A DNA stretch of 64,000 bases, from assembly GCF_014648675.1 (NCBI RefSeq), contig NZ_BMRO01000017.1:66155-130154 (forward strand), given 5' to 3'. This document shows positions 33,353-41,297 of this stretch, one piece after another; positions within the stretch are counted from its first letter, which is position 1, and the number at the start of each line of letters is the position of its first letter. The position numbers and the translations under genes are program-made. This stretch comes from Actinomadura livida. GTDB taxonomy: Bacteria > Actinomycetota > Actinomycetes > Streptosporangiales > Streptosporangiaceae. The notes below the pieces were generated by a model, which was not told where the DNA came from, ran no database searches, and saw nothing but the letters and a program-made list of their open reading frames with translations.

Positions 33353-35677
33353 TCACTGGCACGCCTCGCAGGTCTCGGGGTTCTCCAGGGAGCAGGCGGC
33401 CGTCTCGGCGGCGACCGTCGTCTGCGCGATCCGGGTGGCCGGGCGGGAGCGCAGGTAGTAGGTCGTCTTCAGGCCGCTCCGCCAGGCGTAGGCGTACATC
33501 GAGGAGAGCTTCCCGATGGTCGGCGTCTCCATGAAGAGGTTCAGCGAGTGCGACTGGTCGATGTACGGGGTGCGGGCGGCGGCGAGGTCGATCAGCGCCT
33601 TCTGCGGCAGTTCCCAGGCCGTCCGGTAGAGGGTCCGCATCTCCTCCGGGAGGTCCACGAGGCCCTGGACGGACCCGTTCGCCTTCTTGATCGCCTCGCG
33701 GACGGCCGGCGTCCACCGGCCGAGCGACTTGAGGTCGTCGACCAGGTAGCCGTTGATCTGCAGGAACTCGCCGGAGAGCGTCTCCCGCTTGAACAGGTTG
33801 GACACCTGCGGCTCGATGCACTCGTAGCAGCCCGCGATGGACGCGATCGTGGCCGTCGGCGCGATGGCGATGAGCAGCGAGTTGCGGAGCCCGACCTCGG
33901 CGATCCGCTCGCGGAGCCTCTCCCACTCGGCGGGGTGGACGGGCTTCGCGTCCGGGAAATGGTCCAGGTGGAGCCGGCCGCGCGCCGTGCGCGTCTTGGC
34001 GTAGGCGGGCAGCGGGCCGTTCGCCGCGGCCAGGTCGGCGGACGCGGCGTAGGCCGCCAGCGCGATCTCCTCGGAGATGCGGGTCGACAGGTCCCGGGCC
34101 TCCGGTGAGTCGAAGGGGAGGCGGAGGGTGAAGAACACGTCGGCCAGGCCCATCACGCCGAGGCCGATGGGCCGCCACCTGCTGTTCGCCGCCTCCGCCT
34201 CGGGCGTCGGGTAGAAGCAGCGGTCGATCGTGCGGTCCAGGAACCGGACGGCGGTGCGGACGGTGGCGCGGAGCCGGTCCCAGTCCATCCCGGACGGCGC
34301 GACATGCGCGGCGAGGTTCACCGACCCGAGGTTGCAGACGGCCGCCTCGCCGTCACCGGTCACCTCCAGGATCTCCGTGCACAGGTTCGACAGGTGGACC
34401 ACCCTCGCGTCGGGGGGTGTGGGGGGGCGTCCCCCCACAGGAGGCACGTCCGGTTCGGCGGTCTGGTTGCAGGCGCGGTTGGCGGCGTCCTTGAACGTCA
34501 TCCACCCGTTGCCGGTCTCCGCCAAAGTGCGCATCATCCGCCCGTACAGCCTGCGGGCCGGGAGCTGCCGGACGTACCGGCCCTCCTTCTCGGCCTCGCG
34601 GTACGCGCGGTCGAACGCGTCGCCCCACAGGTCCGCCAGCTCGGGGACCTCCTTCGGGTCGAACAGCGACCACGTCGCGTCCTGCTCGACGCGGCGCATG
34701 AACTCGTCCGGGATCCAGTTCGCGAGGTTGAGGTTGTGGGTGCGGCGCGCGTCCTCGCCGGTGTTGTCGCGCAGTTCGAGGAACTCCTCGACGTCGGCGT
34801 GCCACGGCTCCAGGTACACGCACGCGGCCCCCTTGCGGCGCCCGCCCTGGTTGACGGCGGCGACGGACGCGTCGAGCGTGCGCAGCCACGGGACGATCCC
34901 GTTGGAGTGCCCGTTGGTGCCGCGGATCAGCGAGCCCCGCGACCGCACCTTCGTCCACGAGATCCCGATGCCGCCCGCGTACTTGCTGAGCCGCGCCACC
35001 TGCGCGTACCGCTCGTAGATCGACTCCAGCTCGTCGCGCGGCGAGTCGAGGAGGAAGCAGGACGACAGCTGGGGACGGCGCGCGGCCGAGTTGAACAGCG
35101 TCGGCGAGCTGGGCAGGTACGACAGCGTGCTGAGCAGCCCGTACAGCTCTGCCGCCTCGTCGTACGTGTCGGAGAGACCGCATGCCACCCGCAGCAGGAA
35201 GTGCTGCGGGCGCTCCAGGACGAGCCGCGTCCGCGGATGCCTCAGCAGGTACCGGTCGTAGAGGGTGCGGAGGCCGAAGTACTCGAAGCGGTCGTCGGCC
35301 GTCTCGTCGATGAGCGCGTCGAGCGCGGGCGCGTGGGCGGCGACGAACGCGGCGGGCGCGTCCGCCAGCAGGCCCTCGCGGTGCGCGGCGGCGACCGACC
35401 CGGCGAACGTCCGGACGCCCGCGGCCGCGGCCTCCTCCCGGATGCGGGTGCCGAGGAGCCGCGCGGCGACCCGGGAGTACCCGGGTTCGGCGGGGACCAG
35501 GGCGCCCGCCTCGCCGATCGCGAGGTCCCGCAGCGCCGCCGCGTCCGCGCCGCCGCCGGCCCGGACGGCGGCCAGCACCCGTTCCGCGTCGGCACCGGGT
35601 ACCGCCTCGCAGGCGGCCTCGACCTCGGCGGCGATCTCCGCGAACGCCGTGGGCGGCGCGGCCAGATCCTGTGTCAC
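33353..35677 (-). CDS. nrdA: Ribonucleotide reductase class Ia, large subunit
   Basis: Reduces ribonucleoside diphosphates. The 774-residue protein has no full ATP-cone at its N-terminus, includes FLLDSPRDELESIYE, NLNLANWIPDEF, the SNLCTEI active-site region and the barrel motif NSLLIAIAPTATIASIAG, and ends in the redox tail CEACQ. Start GTG 35677 follows GAGGGGAG. A 28-base palindromic repeat encodes an inserted GGRPPTPP segment in front of the SNLCTEI active-site strand. Upstream is a cobalamin riboswitch: this is the back-up enzyme when B12-dependent NrdJ cannot work. Confidence 0.94.
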   Translation of the reverse strand: MTQDLAAPPTAFAEIAAEVEAACEAVPGADAERVLAAVRAGGGADAAALRDLAIGEAGALVPAEPGYSRVAARLLGTRIREEAAAAGVRTFAGSVAAAHREGLLADAPAAFVAAHAPALDALIDETADDRFEYFGLRTLYDRYLLRHPRTRLVLERPQHFLLRVACGLSDTYDEAAELYGLLSTLSYLPSSPTLFNSAARRPQLSSCFLLDSPRDELESIYERYAQVARLSKYAGGIGISWTKVRSRGSLIRGTNGHSNGIVPWLRTLDASVAAVNQGGRRKGAACVYLEPWHADVEEFLELRDNTGEDARRTHNLNLANWIPDEFMRRVEQDATWSLFDPKEVPELADLWGDAFDRAYREAEKEGRYVRQLPARRLYGRMMRTLAETGNGWMTFKDAANRACNQTAEPDVPPVGGRPPTPPDARVVHLSNLCTEILEVTGDGEAAVCNLGSVNLAAHVAPSGMDWDRLRATVRTAVRFLDRTIDRCFYPTPEAEAANSRWRPIGLGVMGLADVFFTLRLPFDSPEARDLSTRISEEIALAAYAASADLAAANGPLPAYAKTRTARGRLHLDHFPDAKPVHPAEWERLRERIAEVGLRNSLLIAIAPTATIASIAGCYECIEPQVSNLFKRETLSGEFLQINGYLVDDLKSLGRWTPAVREAIKKANGSVQGLVDLPEEMRTLYRTAWELPQKALIDLAAARTPYIDQSHSLNLFMETPTIGKLSSMYAYAWRSGLKTTYYLRSRPATRIAQTTVAAETAACSLENPETCEACQ
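34411..34438 (-). repeat. Palindromic G/C repeat, copy inside nrdA
   Basis: A 28-base element, read on the minus strand as GTGGGGGGACGC followed by C-rich sequence ending ACACCCCCCG. It can fold on itself (GTGGGGGG with CCCCCCAC). It adds about nine residues in frame. The same element with one base change is at 41215-41242. Confidence 0.8.
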
Positions 35678-35794
35678 GTGCTCTTCTCCCCTCGCAGACC
35701 GCCTCACGGAGGCATGCGAACGGGACGCGAGCCGCCCCGCCGGGGCGCACCGCGCTCCGTCCCGAGCCCACCCGCGAGGCCTGGACGAACAACG

Positions 35795-35990
35795 TGCGGG
35801 CAGGTCTTCGGACTCGCGGGCGCCGCCTCTTCCGAGGCGTCCTACTGGCCGTCGCTTCCCAGGCCGTGCGGCCCAGTGCTCGATGACGGCGGTCGTTCCC
35901 GCTCACCGCTGCGGGGCAGTCCCGGATTCGCACCGGGTTCCCTCTCACGTCGCCCCCGCCGCGGACGGCGGGGGCGAACCAGCACGGGAT
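35795..35990 (-). promoter_or_regulatory. Cobalamin riboswitch upstream of nrdAB
   Basis: On the minus strand the leader contains the conserved elements in order: GGTTCG, AGAGGGAACCCGGTG, GAATCCGGGACTGCCCCGC, AGCACTGGGCCGCACGG, CCTGGGAAGCGACGGCC and GAGTCCGAAGACCTGCC. These are the core motifs and B12 box of the cobalamin riboswitch. It ends about 120 bases before nrdA. In Streptomyces a B12 riboswitch represses nrdAB when B12 allows class II NrdJ to work; the same control is expected here. Confidence 0.93.
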
Positions 35991-36105
35991 TGAACCCTAC
36001 ATCTAGTCGGCGATCTTTGTGCAACCCCAAGATGTTGGGCGCGTCCGAAAGATATGGAAGGGTCGGCTGCGCAGGTGGCGACCCCGGTGGGAGGATGGGG
36101 ACGCC

Positions 36106-36741
36106 ATGTCCCCGCTTGCCCCCAACCCGGTGTTCCGGCCCGCTCGCGCGGTGGTGTTCGCCACCGTGTGCGTCACCCTGGCCGTCACCGGGCACGTGCT
36201 GGCCGCGGGGACGGTTCCGGCCTGGTCGGCGGCGGCGGGCTTCCTCCTCGTCCTCGGCGTGACCCTGGTGCTGGCGGGCCACGAGCGCTCGCTGGCGACG
36301 ATCCTGGGCGGGCTCCTCGGCGGGCAGTTCGCGCTGCACACCCTGTTCACGGCGGCGTCCGGCCCCGTCCACCACCAGGTGGCCCACGGCACGGACGGCA
36401 TGGTCCCGGTCGCCCACGGCGCGGACGTCCTGGTCCCGGTCGCGCACGGCGCGGACGGCCCGGCGATGACGCTCGCGCACACCGTGGCCGCCATGGTCGC
36501 GGCGTGGTGGCTGCGGCGCGGCGAGCGGGCCGCGTGGTCGCTGGCCCGGCGCGTCGCCGCCGCGGCGGACCGCCCGATCCGGCTGCTGATCGCCCTCTGC
36601 ACCATTGAACCGGCGGCGCCGCCGCGGCGTACTCCGTCGACACCGGCGGCCGCCGCCGTCACGGCCACCGGCCGGGTGCTGCGGCACCAGGTCGTCCGGC
36701 GGGGTCCCCCGGCCCGTTCGAGGGCGCTCGCGCACAGCTGA
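36106..36741 (+). CDS. Membrane protein with His-containing repeats, next to copper genes
   Basis: A 211-residue protein with about four hydrophobic helices. Between helices lies a loop of three near-identical decapeptides of the form VAHGADxxVP (about residues 92-121), flanked by VHHQ, so histidines are regularly spaced. The ATG at 36106 follows GGGAGGATGGGG. It precedes ycnI and copC on the same strand, which suggests a metal-related role; this is inference, as no family is recognised with confidence. Confidence 0.65.
   Translation: MSPLAPNPVFRPARAVVFATVCVTLAVTGHVLAAGTVPAWSAAAGFLLVLGVTLVLAGHERSLATILGGLLGGQFALHTLFTAASGPVHHQVAHGTDGMVPVAHGADVLVPVAHGADGPAMTLAHTVAAMVAAWWLRRGERAAWSLARRVAAAADRPIRLLIALCTIEPAAPPRRTPSTPAAAAVTATGRVLRHQVVRRGPPARSRALAHS
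36379..36465 (+). repeat. 30-bp tandem repeat encoding VAHGAD units
   Basis: Two full 30-base units (36379, 36409) and one partial unit (36439) encode VAHGTDGMVP, VAHGADVLVP and VAHGADGPA. The frame is kept. The repeats place one His per unit in an extracytoplasmic or cytoplasmic loop. Confidence 0.8.
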
Positions 36742-36815
36742 GCGCCGTACGTCACCGGGACGCCGCAGCACGGCGCTCCCGTGTCTCCCCCGTACGACTC
36801 GAACGGAGATCCGTC

Positions 36816-37526
36816 ATGTCCTTCATTCCGCATGCCCGCCGCGCGGGCGCGGTGGCCTCCCTCGCCGCCATATCGGTCACGGGTCTGGCCACGGCCGCGT
36901 CCGCGCACGTCACCGCCAACCCGAAGACCGCCGAGCAGGGCTCGTACGCCAAGGTCGCGTTCCGCGTGCCGAACGAGCGGGACAACGCGTCCACCACGAA
37001 GGTCGTGGTGCACCTCCCGGCCGAGCACCCGCTGTCGTCGGTGTCGGTCCGGCCCGTCCCCGGCTGGAAGGTGAAGGTGGAGAAGGCCAAGCTGCCCGAG
37101 CCCGTCAAGGCGCACGGCGGCGAGCTGACCGAGGCCGTCAGCAAGATCACCTGGTCGGGCGGGGAGATCGCGCCCGGCGAGTTCCAGGAGTTCGACGTCT
37201 CCATGGGCCGGCTGCCCACCGACACCGACCTGATGGTGTTCAAGGCGGACCAGACGTACTCGAACGGCGAGGTCGTCAAGTGGGCGGAGGAGCCGCCGGC
37301 GGAGGGCGCGGAAGAGCCCGAGCACCCCGCGCCGGTTCTTAGGCTGCTCCCGGAGGGCGGCACGGAGACCGCGGGGCTGACCGCCCAGGCGAAGCCGGCC
37401 GAGCCCCCGGCGGCGTCCGCCGACGACGGGACGGCCCGCCTGCTCGGCGGCATCGGCATCGCCATCGGGGTGATCGGCATCGGAGTCGGCGGAGCCGGCA
37501 TGGCACGGACGAGGAGCAAGGCATGA
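36816..37526 (+). CDS. ycnI: YcnI family copper-binding protein (DUF1775)
   Basis: A 236-residue exported, membrane-anchored protein. A signal peptide ends ...ATAASA after residue 30, so mature protein begins with His31 (HVTANP), the residue that starts the copper site in YcnI. KITWSGGEIAPGEFQEFDV is typical of the domain. A C-terminal helix (LLGGIGIAIGVIGIGVGGAG) and basic end anchor it. Its stop overlaps the copC start (ATGA). Confidence 0.9.
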   Translation: MSFIPHARRAGAVASLAAISVTGLATAASAHVTANPKTAEQGSYAKVAFRVPNERDNASTTKVVVHLPAEHPLSSVSVRPVPGWKVKVEKAKLPEPVKAHGGELTEAVSKITWSGGEIAPGEFQEFDVSMGRLPTDTDLMVFKADQTYSNGEVVKWAEEPPAEGAEEPEHPAPVLRLLPEGGTETAGLTAQAKPAEPPAASADDGTARLLGGIGIAIGVIGIGVGGAGMARTRSKA

Positions 37527-38080
37527 TCCGCATGGTGAGGGTGGCCGCGACGATGGCGCTGACCGTCGCACTGGCGGTGCTGTTCGCGGCCCCGGCATCG
37601 GCGCACGACACCCTGACCGGGTCGAACCCGAAGAAGGACGCGACCGTCGAGGCGCCGCCGGAGATCGAACTGACGTTCTCGGCGCCGGTGCGGCTGCCGC
37701 GCGTCGTCGTCACCGACGCGTCCGAGAAGCAGTTCCAGACGGGAGTGCCCGAGGCGGTCGACAACAAGGTCACGGTGCCGCTCAACGGGACCATGCCCGA
37801 CGGCAAGTACACGGTCGCGTGGCGCGTCGTGTCGTCGGACGGACACCCCATCCAGGGCACCTACAAGTTCACCGTGGAGGGCTCGCCCGCCGAGTCCGCC
37901 GCCCCGTCCAGCGCCGCGGCCGAGCCCGCGGCGCCGGAGCCGACCGCGACGAACGCCGCGTCCTCCGACGAATCAGGCGGCTCGTCGGGCTGGCTGTGGA
38001 TCGGCCTGATCGCCCTCGCCATCGCGGGGGCGGCCGGCGCGGTCGCCTGGTTCCGCCGCTCCACGGCGTCCGAGCACTGA
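37523..38080 (+). CDS. copC: CopC-domain copper resistance protein
   Basis: A 185-residue exported protein. The signal peptide ends in ASA, giving mature N-terminal His28 (HDTLTGSNP). With DGHPIQG (His about 113) it forms the Cu(II) site of CopC. A Pro/Ala-rich linker and a C-terminal membrane helix follow. It is translationally coupled to ycnI and probably handles copper in the cell envelope. Confidence 0.92.
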   Translation: MIRMVRVAATMALTVALAVLFAAPASAHDTLTGSNPKKDATVEAPPEIELTFSAPVRLPRVVVTDASEKQFQTGVPEAVDNKVTVPLNGTMPDGKYTVAWRVVSSDGHPIQGTYKFTVEGSPAESAAPSSAAAEPAAPEPTATNAASSDESGGSSGWLWIGLIALAIAGAAGAVAWFRRSTASEH

Positions 38081-38091
38081 TCGATTCGGCT

Positions 38092-38134
38092 ACCGGTCGG
38101 GTGATTACATCATTACAGTGATTACCCGACCGGT
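38092..38134. promoter_or_regulatory. Palindrome with ATTAC repeats upstream of the ABM-globin gene
   Basis: Outer arms ACCGGTCGGGT and ACCCGACCGGT (11 bp) enclose three copies of ATTAC. It ends 17 bases upstream of the ABM-globin start and lies 11 bases after copC. It could be an operator for the downstream gene and also a terminator for copC. Confidence 0.5.
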
Positions 38135-38151
38135 TGCACCCTGGGGGCCGA

Positions 38152-38922
38152 ATGATCGTCGAGTACATCCGCTACCGCATCGGCCCGCAGGCCGCCGAGG
38201 AGTTCGAGGCCGCCTACACGCGGGCGTCCGCCGCGCTCGCCGCCGCGCCCCAGTGCGTGGACTACGAGCTGTCCCGGTGCGTCGAGGAGCCCGGCGTCTA
38301 CGTCCTGCGCATCGGCTGGACTTCCGCCGAGGACCACATGAAGGGCTTCCGGGGCGGCGAGCACTTCCCCGCGTTCTTCGCCGAGATCAAGCCGTACGTC
38401 CAGGCCATCGAGGAGATGCGGCACTACGAGCGGACGTCCGTGCGCGGCACCGGTTCGTCCGTCCCGACGATGTACGAGTGGGCGGGCGGCGGCGAGGCGC
38501 TCGAACGCCTCACCGAGGTCTTCTACACGAACGTCCTCAAGGACGACCTGCTCAGGCCGCTGTTCGAGCACATGGCACCCGACCACCCGAAGTGGGTCGC
38601 GATCTGGCTGGGCGAGGTGTTCCGCGGCCCCGAGCGCTACAGCCGCGAGCGCGGCGGATACCACCACATGGTGCGGCAGCACCTCGGCAAGGCCATCACC
38701 GAACCGCAGCGGCGCCGCTGGGTCTCCCTGCTGATGGACGCCGCGGACGAGACCGGCCTCCCCGCCGACCCCGAGTTCCGCGCCGCGTTCACGTCCTACA
38801 TCGAGTGGGGCACCCGCATCGCCCTCGCCAACTCCCAGCCGGACTCGAAGCCGCCCCTTGAGGCCCCGATGCCCCACTGGGACTGGGGCGTAGCCCCGCC
38901 CTACATCCCCACCAACCCCTGA
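38152..38922 (+). CDS. ABM monooxygenase-truncated hemoglobin fusion
   Basis: A 256-residue chimera. Residues 1-97 form an antibiotic-biosynthesis-monooxygenase (ABM) domain (MIVEYIRYRIGPQAAEEFE). Residues about 105-230 form a group II truncated hemoglobin, with YEWAGGGEALERLTEVFY, FRGPERYSRERGGYHHMVRQH near the proximal His, and WGTRIALANS at the end. A similar chimera is known from Streptomyces. The heme domain may supply oxygen or sense NO/O2 for the ABM domain. The ATG at 38152 follows GGGGGCC. Confidence 0.88.
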   Translation: MIVEYIRYRIGPQAAEEFEAAYTRASAALAAAPQCVDYELSRCVEEPGVYVLRIGWTSAEDHMKGFRGGEHFPAFFAEIKPYVQAIEEMRHYERTSVRGTGSSVPTMYEWAGGGEALERLTEVFYTNVLKDDLLRPLFEHMAPDHPKWVAIWLGEVFRGPERYSRERGGYHHMVRQHLGKAITEPQRRRWVSLLMDAADETGLPADPEFRAAFTSYIEWGTRIALANSQPDSKPPLEAPMPHWDWGVAPPYIPTNP

Positions 38923-38942
38923 CCAGGCCCCAGCGCCATCAC

Positions 38943-38977
38943 GCGAGCCCCCGGCCATCTCGTGGCCGGGGGCTCGC
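38943..38977. terminator. 15-bp perfect hairpin between convergent genes
   Basis: Bases 38943-38957 pair with 38963-38977 around the loop TCTCG. It lies between the ends of the ABM-globin gene and the convergent truncated regulator. Confidence 0.8.
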
Positions 38978-38992
38978 AGGGAAGAAGAGTCG

Positions 38993-39409
38993 TCAGTACC
39001 GGTCGCCCGCGCCGGACTTGATGTCGATTATCGACCGGGCGTACTGGTCGCTCCGAAAGAGCCCGTTAACGAGCAAAGCGGAGAAGACACGGACCGAGGA
39101 CGCCTTCTTCTCGCGTTCGGCGTACTCAGTGAAGCCTGGTGGAAGGAAAGTCTGAAGCTCCACGTCGTTGATCAGCTTCCACATGCGGTGGAAGCAGCCG
39201 TCCGTCTTGAAGTAGGTGTCGAGATCGAGGGCGCTCTGTTCGGAGACCTTGCGGCCGCTCTCCATGGTGCTGATCCACTGCGGCGTGCAGCCGAGCGCGT
39301 CCGCCAGTTCCTTCCCTGTGAGTCCGGCCTGCTCGCGCTTGCGGCGGAGTTCGGCACCGAAGAAGGCGCAAAGTGCTGTCCTCGGCGAGAAAGGCTGTTC
39401 CGCGGGCAC
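38993..39409 (-). CDS. Truncated XRE/DUF5753-type regulator
   Basis: A 138-residue protein. The XRE helix-turn-helix is LRRKREQAGLTGKELADALG-CTPQWISTMESG. The C-terminal part starts as the DUF5753 (Scr1-type) domain, EREKKASSVRVFSALLVNGLFRSDQYARSII, then ends in an unrelated IKSGAGDRY. Full members run to about 270-290 residues, so half the domain is missing; it is probably a degraded remnant, though it could still bind DNA. The GTG at 39409 is a likely start. Gene pairs with a small DUF397 protein are usual, but none is seen here. Confidence 0.72.
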   Translation of the reverse strand: MPAEQPFSPRTALCAFFGAELRRKREQAGLTGKELADALGCTPQWISTMESGRKVSEQSALDLDTYFKTDGCFHRMWKLINDVELQTFLPPGFTEYAEREKKASSVRVFSALLVNGLFRSDQYARSIIDIKSGAGDRY

Positions 39410-39569
39410 AGCCTGAACGGGCCGACCTACCCGCCGCGGGTGGAAGCTCAACGAAGCTTCGGCCGACCTTAAAGAAACGCGCCGATACCCCCGTTCGGGG
39501 GTGGCGTAGGTCACGCGGTGTGGCGACGATCCTTTGTACCGGGTGTCCGTGCGGCTTCGAGGAGAGACC

Positions 39570-41297
39570 ATGCCCGCTGTCGAGTTCCGCGCGGCGCGCG
39601 ACTTCCTGCTCGCGCATCGCGACGACTACGCGACCGCGTACGAGAAGTTCCGCTGGCCGGTGCTGACCGGCTTCAACTGGGCGCTGGACTGGTTCGACAA
39701 GGTCGCGGAGAGCAACGACTCGCCCGCGCTGTGGATCGTCGAGGAGGACGGCTCCGAGGCCAGGTACACGTTCTCGGAGCTGTCGCGGCGGTCGAACCAG
39801 GCGGCGAACCTGCTGCGCCGGACGGGGGTGCGGCGCGGCGACCGGATCATCCTGATGCTCGGCAACCAGGTCGAGTTGTGGGAGACCGTGCTGGCCGCGA
39901 TGAAGATCGGCGCGATCCTCATCCCGTGCACGCCGCTGCTCGGCACCGCGGACCTGCAGGACCGGCTGACCCGCGGCGACGCCCGGCACGTGGTCGTCGC
40001 GTCCGGCGACACCGGCAAGTTCGACGGGGTCCAGGGCGAGTACACGAGGATCGCCGTGGGCGACCCGGTGGACGGGTGGGTGCGCTACGCCGACGCGTAC
40101 GGGGAGGCGGAGTCGTTCACGCCCTTCGGCCTCACCATGTCGCAGGACACGCTGCTGCTGTACTTCACGTCCGGGACGACGGCGAAGCCGAAGCTCGTCG
40201 AGCACACGCACGCGACCTACCCGGCCGGGCACCTGTCCACGATGTACTGGATCGGGCTGCGGCCCGGGGACGTCCACCTGAACATCTCGTCGCCCGGGTG
40301 GGCCAAGCACGCGTGGAGCAACATCTTCGCGCCGTGGAACGCCGAGGCGTGCGTGTTCATCTTCAACTACACGCGGTTCGACGCCGACCGGCTGCTCGAC
40401 ACGATCGACCGCTGCGGCATCACGAGCTTCTGCGCGCCGCCGACGGTGTGGCGGATGCTGATCCAGGCCGACCTGGGCCGGCTCGCCACGCCGCCCCGGG
40501 AGGTGGTGGCGGCCGGCGAGCCGCTCAACCCCGAGGTGATCGAGCGGGTCCGGGACGCGTGGGGCAAGACGATCCGCGACGGCTTCGGGCAGACCGAGAC
40601 GACCGTGCAGATCGCCAACACCCCCGGCCAGCCCGTCAAGCCGGGATCGATGGGACGCGCCGCGCCCGGCTACCGGGTGGCGCTGATCGACCCGCTGACC
40701 GGGCGGCCCGGGGACGAGGGCGAGATCTGCCTGGAGCTGGAGGACCGCCCGCTCGGGCTGATGGTCGGCTACCACGGCGACGAGGCGCGCACCGAGGAGG
40801 CCATGGCGGGCGGCTACTACCACACCGGCGACATCGGCTCCCGCGACGAGGACGGGTACATCACCTACGTCGGGCGGGCCGACGACGTGTTCAAGGCGTC
40901 CGACTACAAGATCTCGCCGTTCGAGCTGGAGAGCGTGCTGATCGAGCACGAGGCGGTGGCGGAGGCCGCGGTGGTGCCGTCGCCCGACCCGGTCAGGGCG
41001 GCCGTGCCGAAGGCGTACGTGACGCTCGCGGCCGGCTGGGAGCCGGACGCCGCGACCGCGAAGGCGATCTTCGAGCACAGCCGGGCGCAGCTGTCGCCGT
41101 ACAAGCGGATCCGGCGGCTGGAGTTCGCCGAGCTGCCGAAGACGATCTCCGGCAAGATCCGCCGCGTGGAGCTGCGGACCAGCGAGTTCGACAAGCACCC
41201 CGGTTCGGACGCCGGTGGGGGGACGACCCCCCACACCCCCCGGAACGACATCGGTGATCGCCCGGAGAACGAGTACCGGGAGGAGGACCTGCGATGA
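39570..41297 (+). CDS. AMP-dependent acyl-CoA synthetase
   Basis: Activates a carboxylic acid to its CoA thioester via acyl-adenylate. The 575-residue protein has the P-loop TSGTTAKPKLVEH, GFGQTETT, YHTGDIG, GRADDVFKASDYKISPFELE and the C-terminal lysine region PKTISGKIRR. The layout, with FRWPVLTGFNWALDWFD at the start, resembles medium-chain acyl-CoA synthetases. Its tail contains a 28-base palindromic repeat. The stop overlaps the next ligase start by 4 bases. Confidence 0.9.
   Translation: MPAVEFRAARDFLLAHRDDYATAYEKFRWPVLTGFNWALDWFDKVAESNDSPALWIVEEDGSEARYTFSELSRRSNQAANLLRRTGVRRGDRIILMLGNQVELWETVLAAMKIGAILIPCTPLLGTADLQDRLTRGDARHVVVASGDTGKFDGVQGEYTRIAVGDPVDGWVRYADAYGEAESFTPFGLTMSQDTLLLYFTSGTTAKPKLVEHTHATYPAGHLSTMYWIGLRPGDVHLNISSPGWAKHAWSNIFAPWNAEACVFIFNYTRFDADRLLDTIDRCGITSFCAPPTVWRMLIQADLGRLATPPREVVAAGEPLNPEVIERVRDAWGKTIRDGFGQTETTVQIANTPGQPVKPGSMGRAAPGYRVALIDPLTGRPGDEGEICLELEDRPLGLMVGYHGDEARTEEAMAGGYYHTGDIGSRDEDGYITYVGRADDVFKASDYKISPFELESVLIEHEAVAEAAVVPSPDPVRAAVPKAYVTLAAGWEPDAATAKAIFEHSRAQLSPYKRIRRLEFAELPKTISGKIRRVELRTSEFDKHPGSDAGGGTTPHTPRNDIGDRPENEYREEDLR
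41215..41242 (+). repeat. Palindromic G/C repeat, copy inside acyl-CoA synthetase
   Basis: A 28-base element identical to the nrdA copy (34411-34438, other strand) except for one base at position 12. It is read in a different frame, adding GGGTTPHTPR near the C-terminus, downstream of the catalytic lysine. This shows insertion into the tail of a functional gene. Confidence 0.8.
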
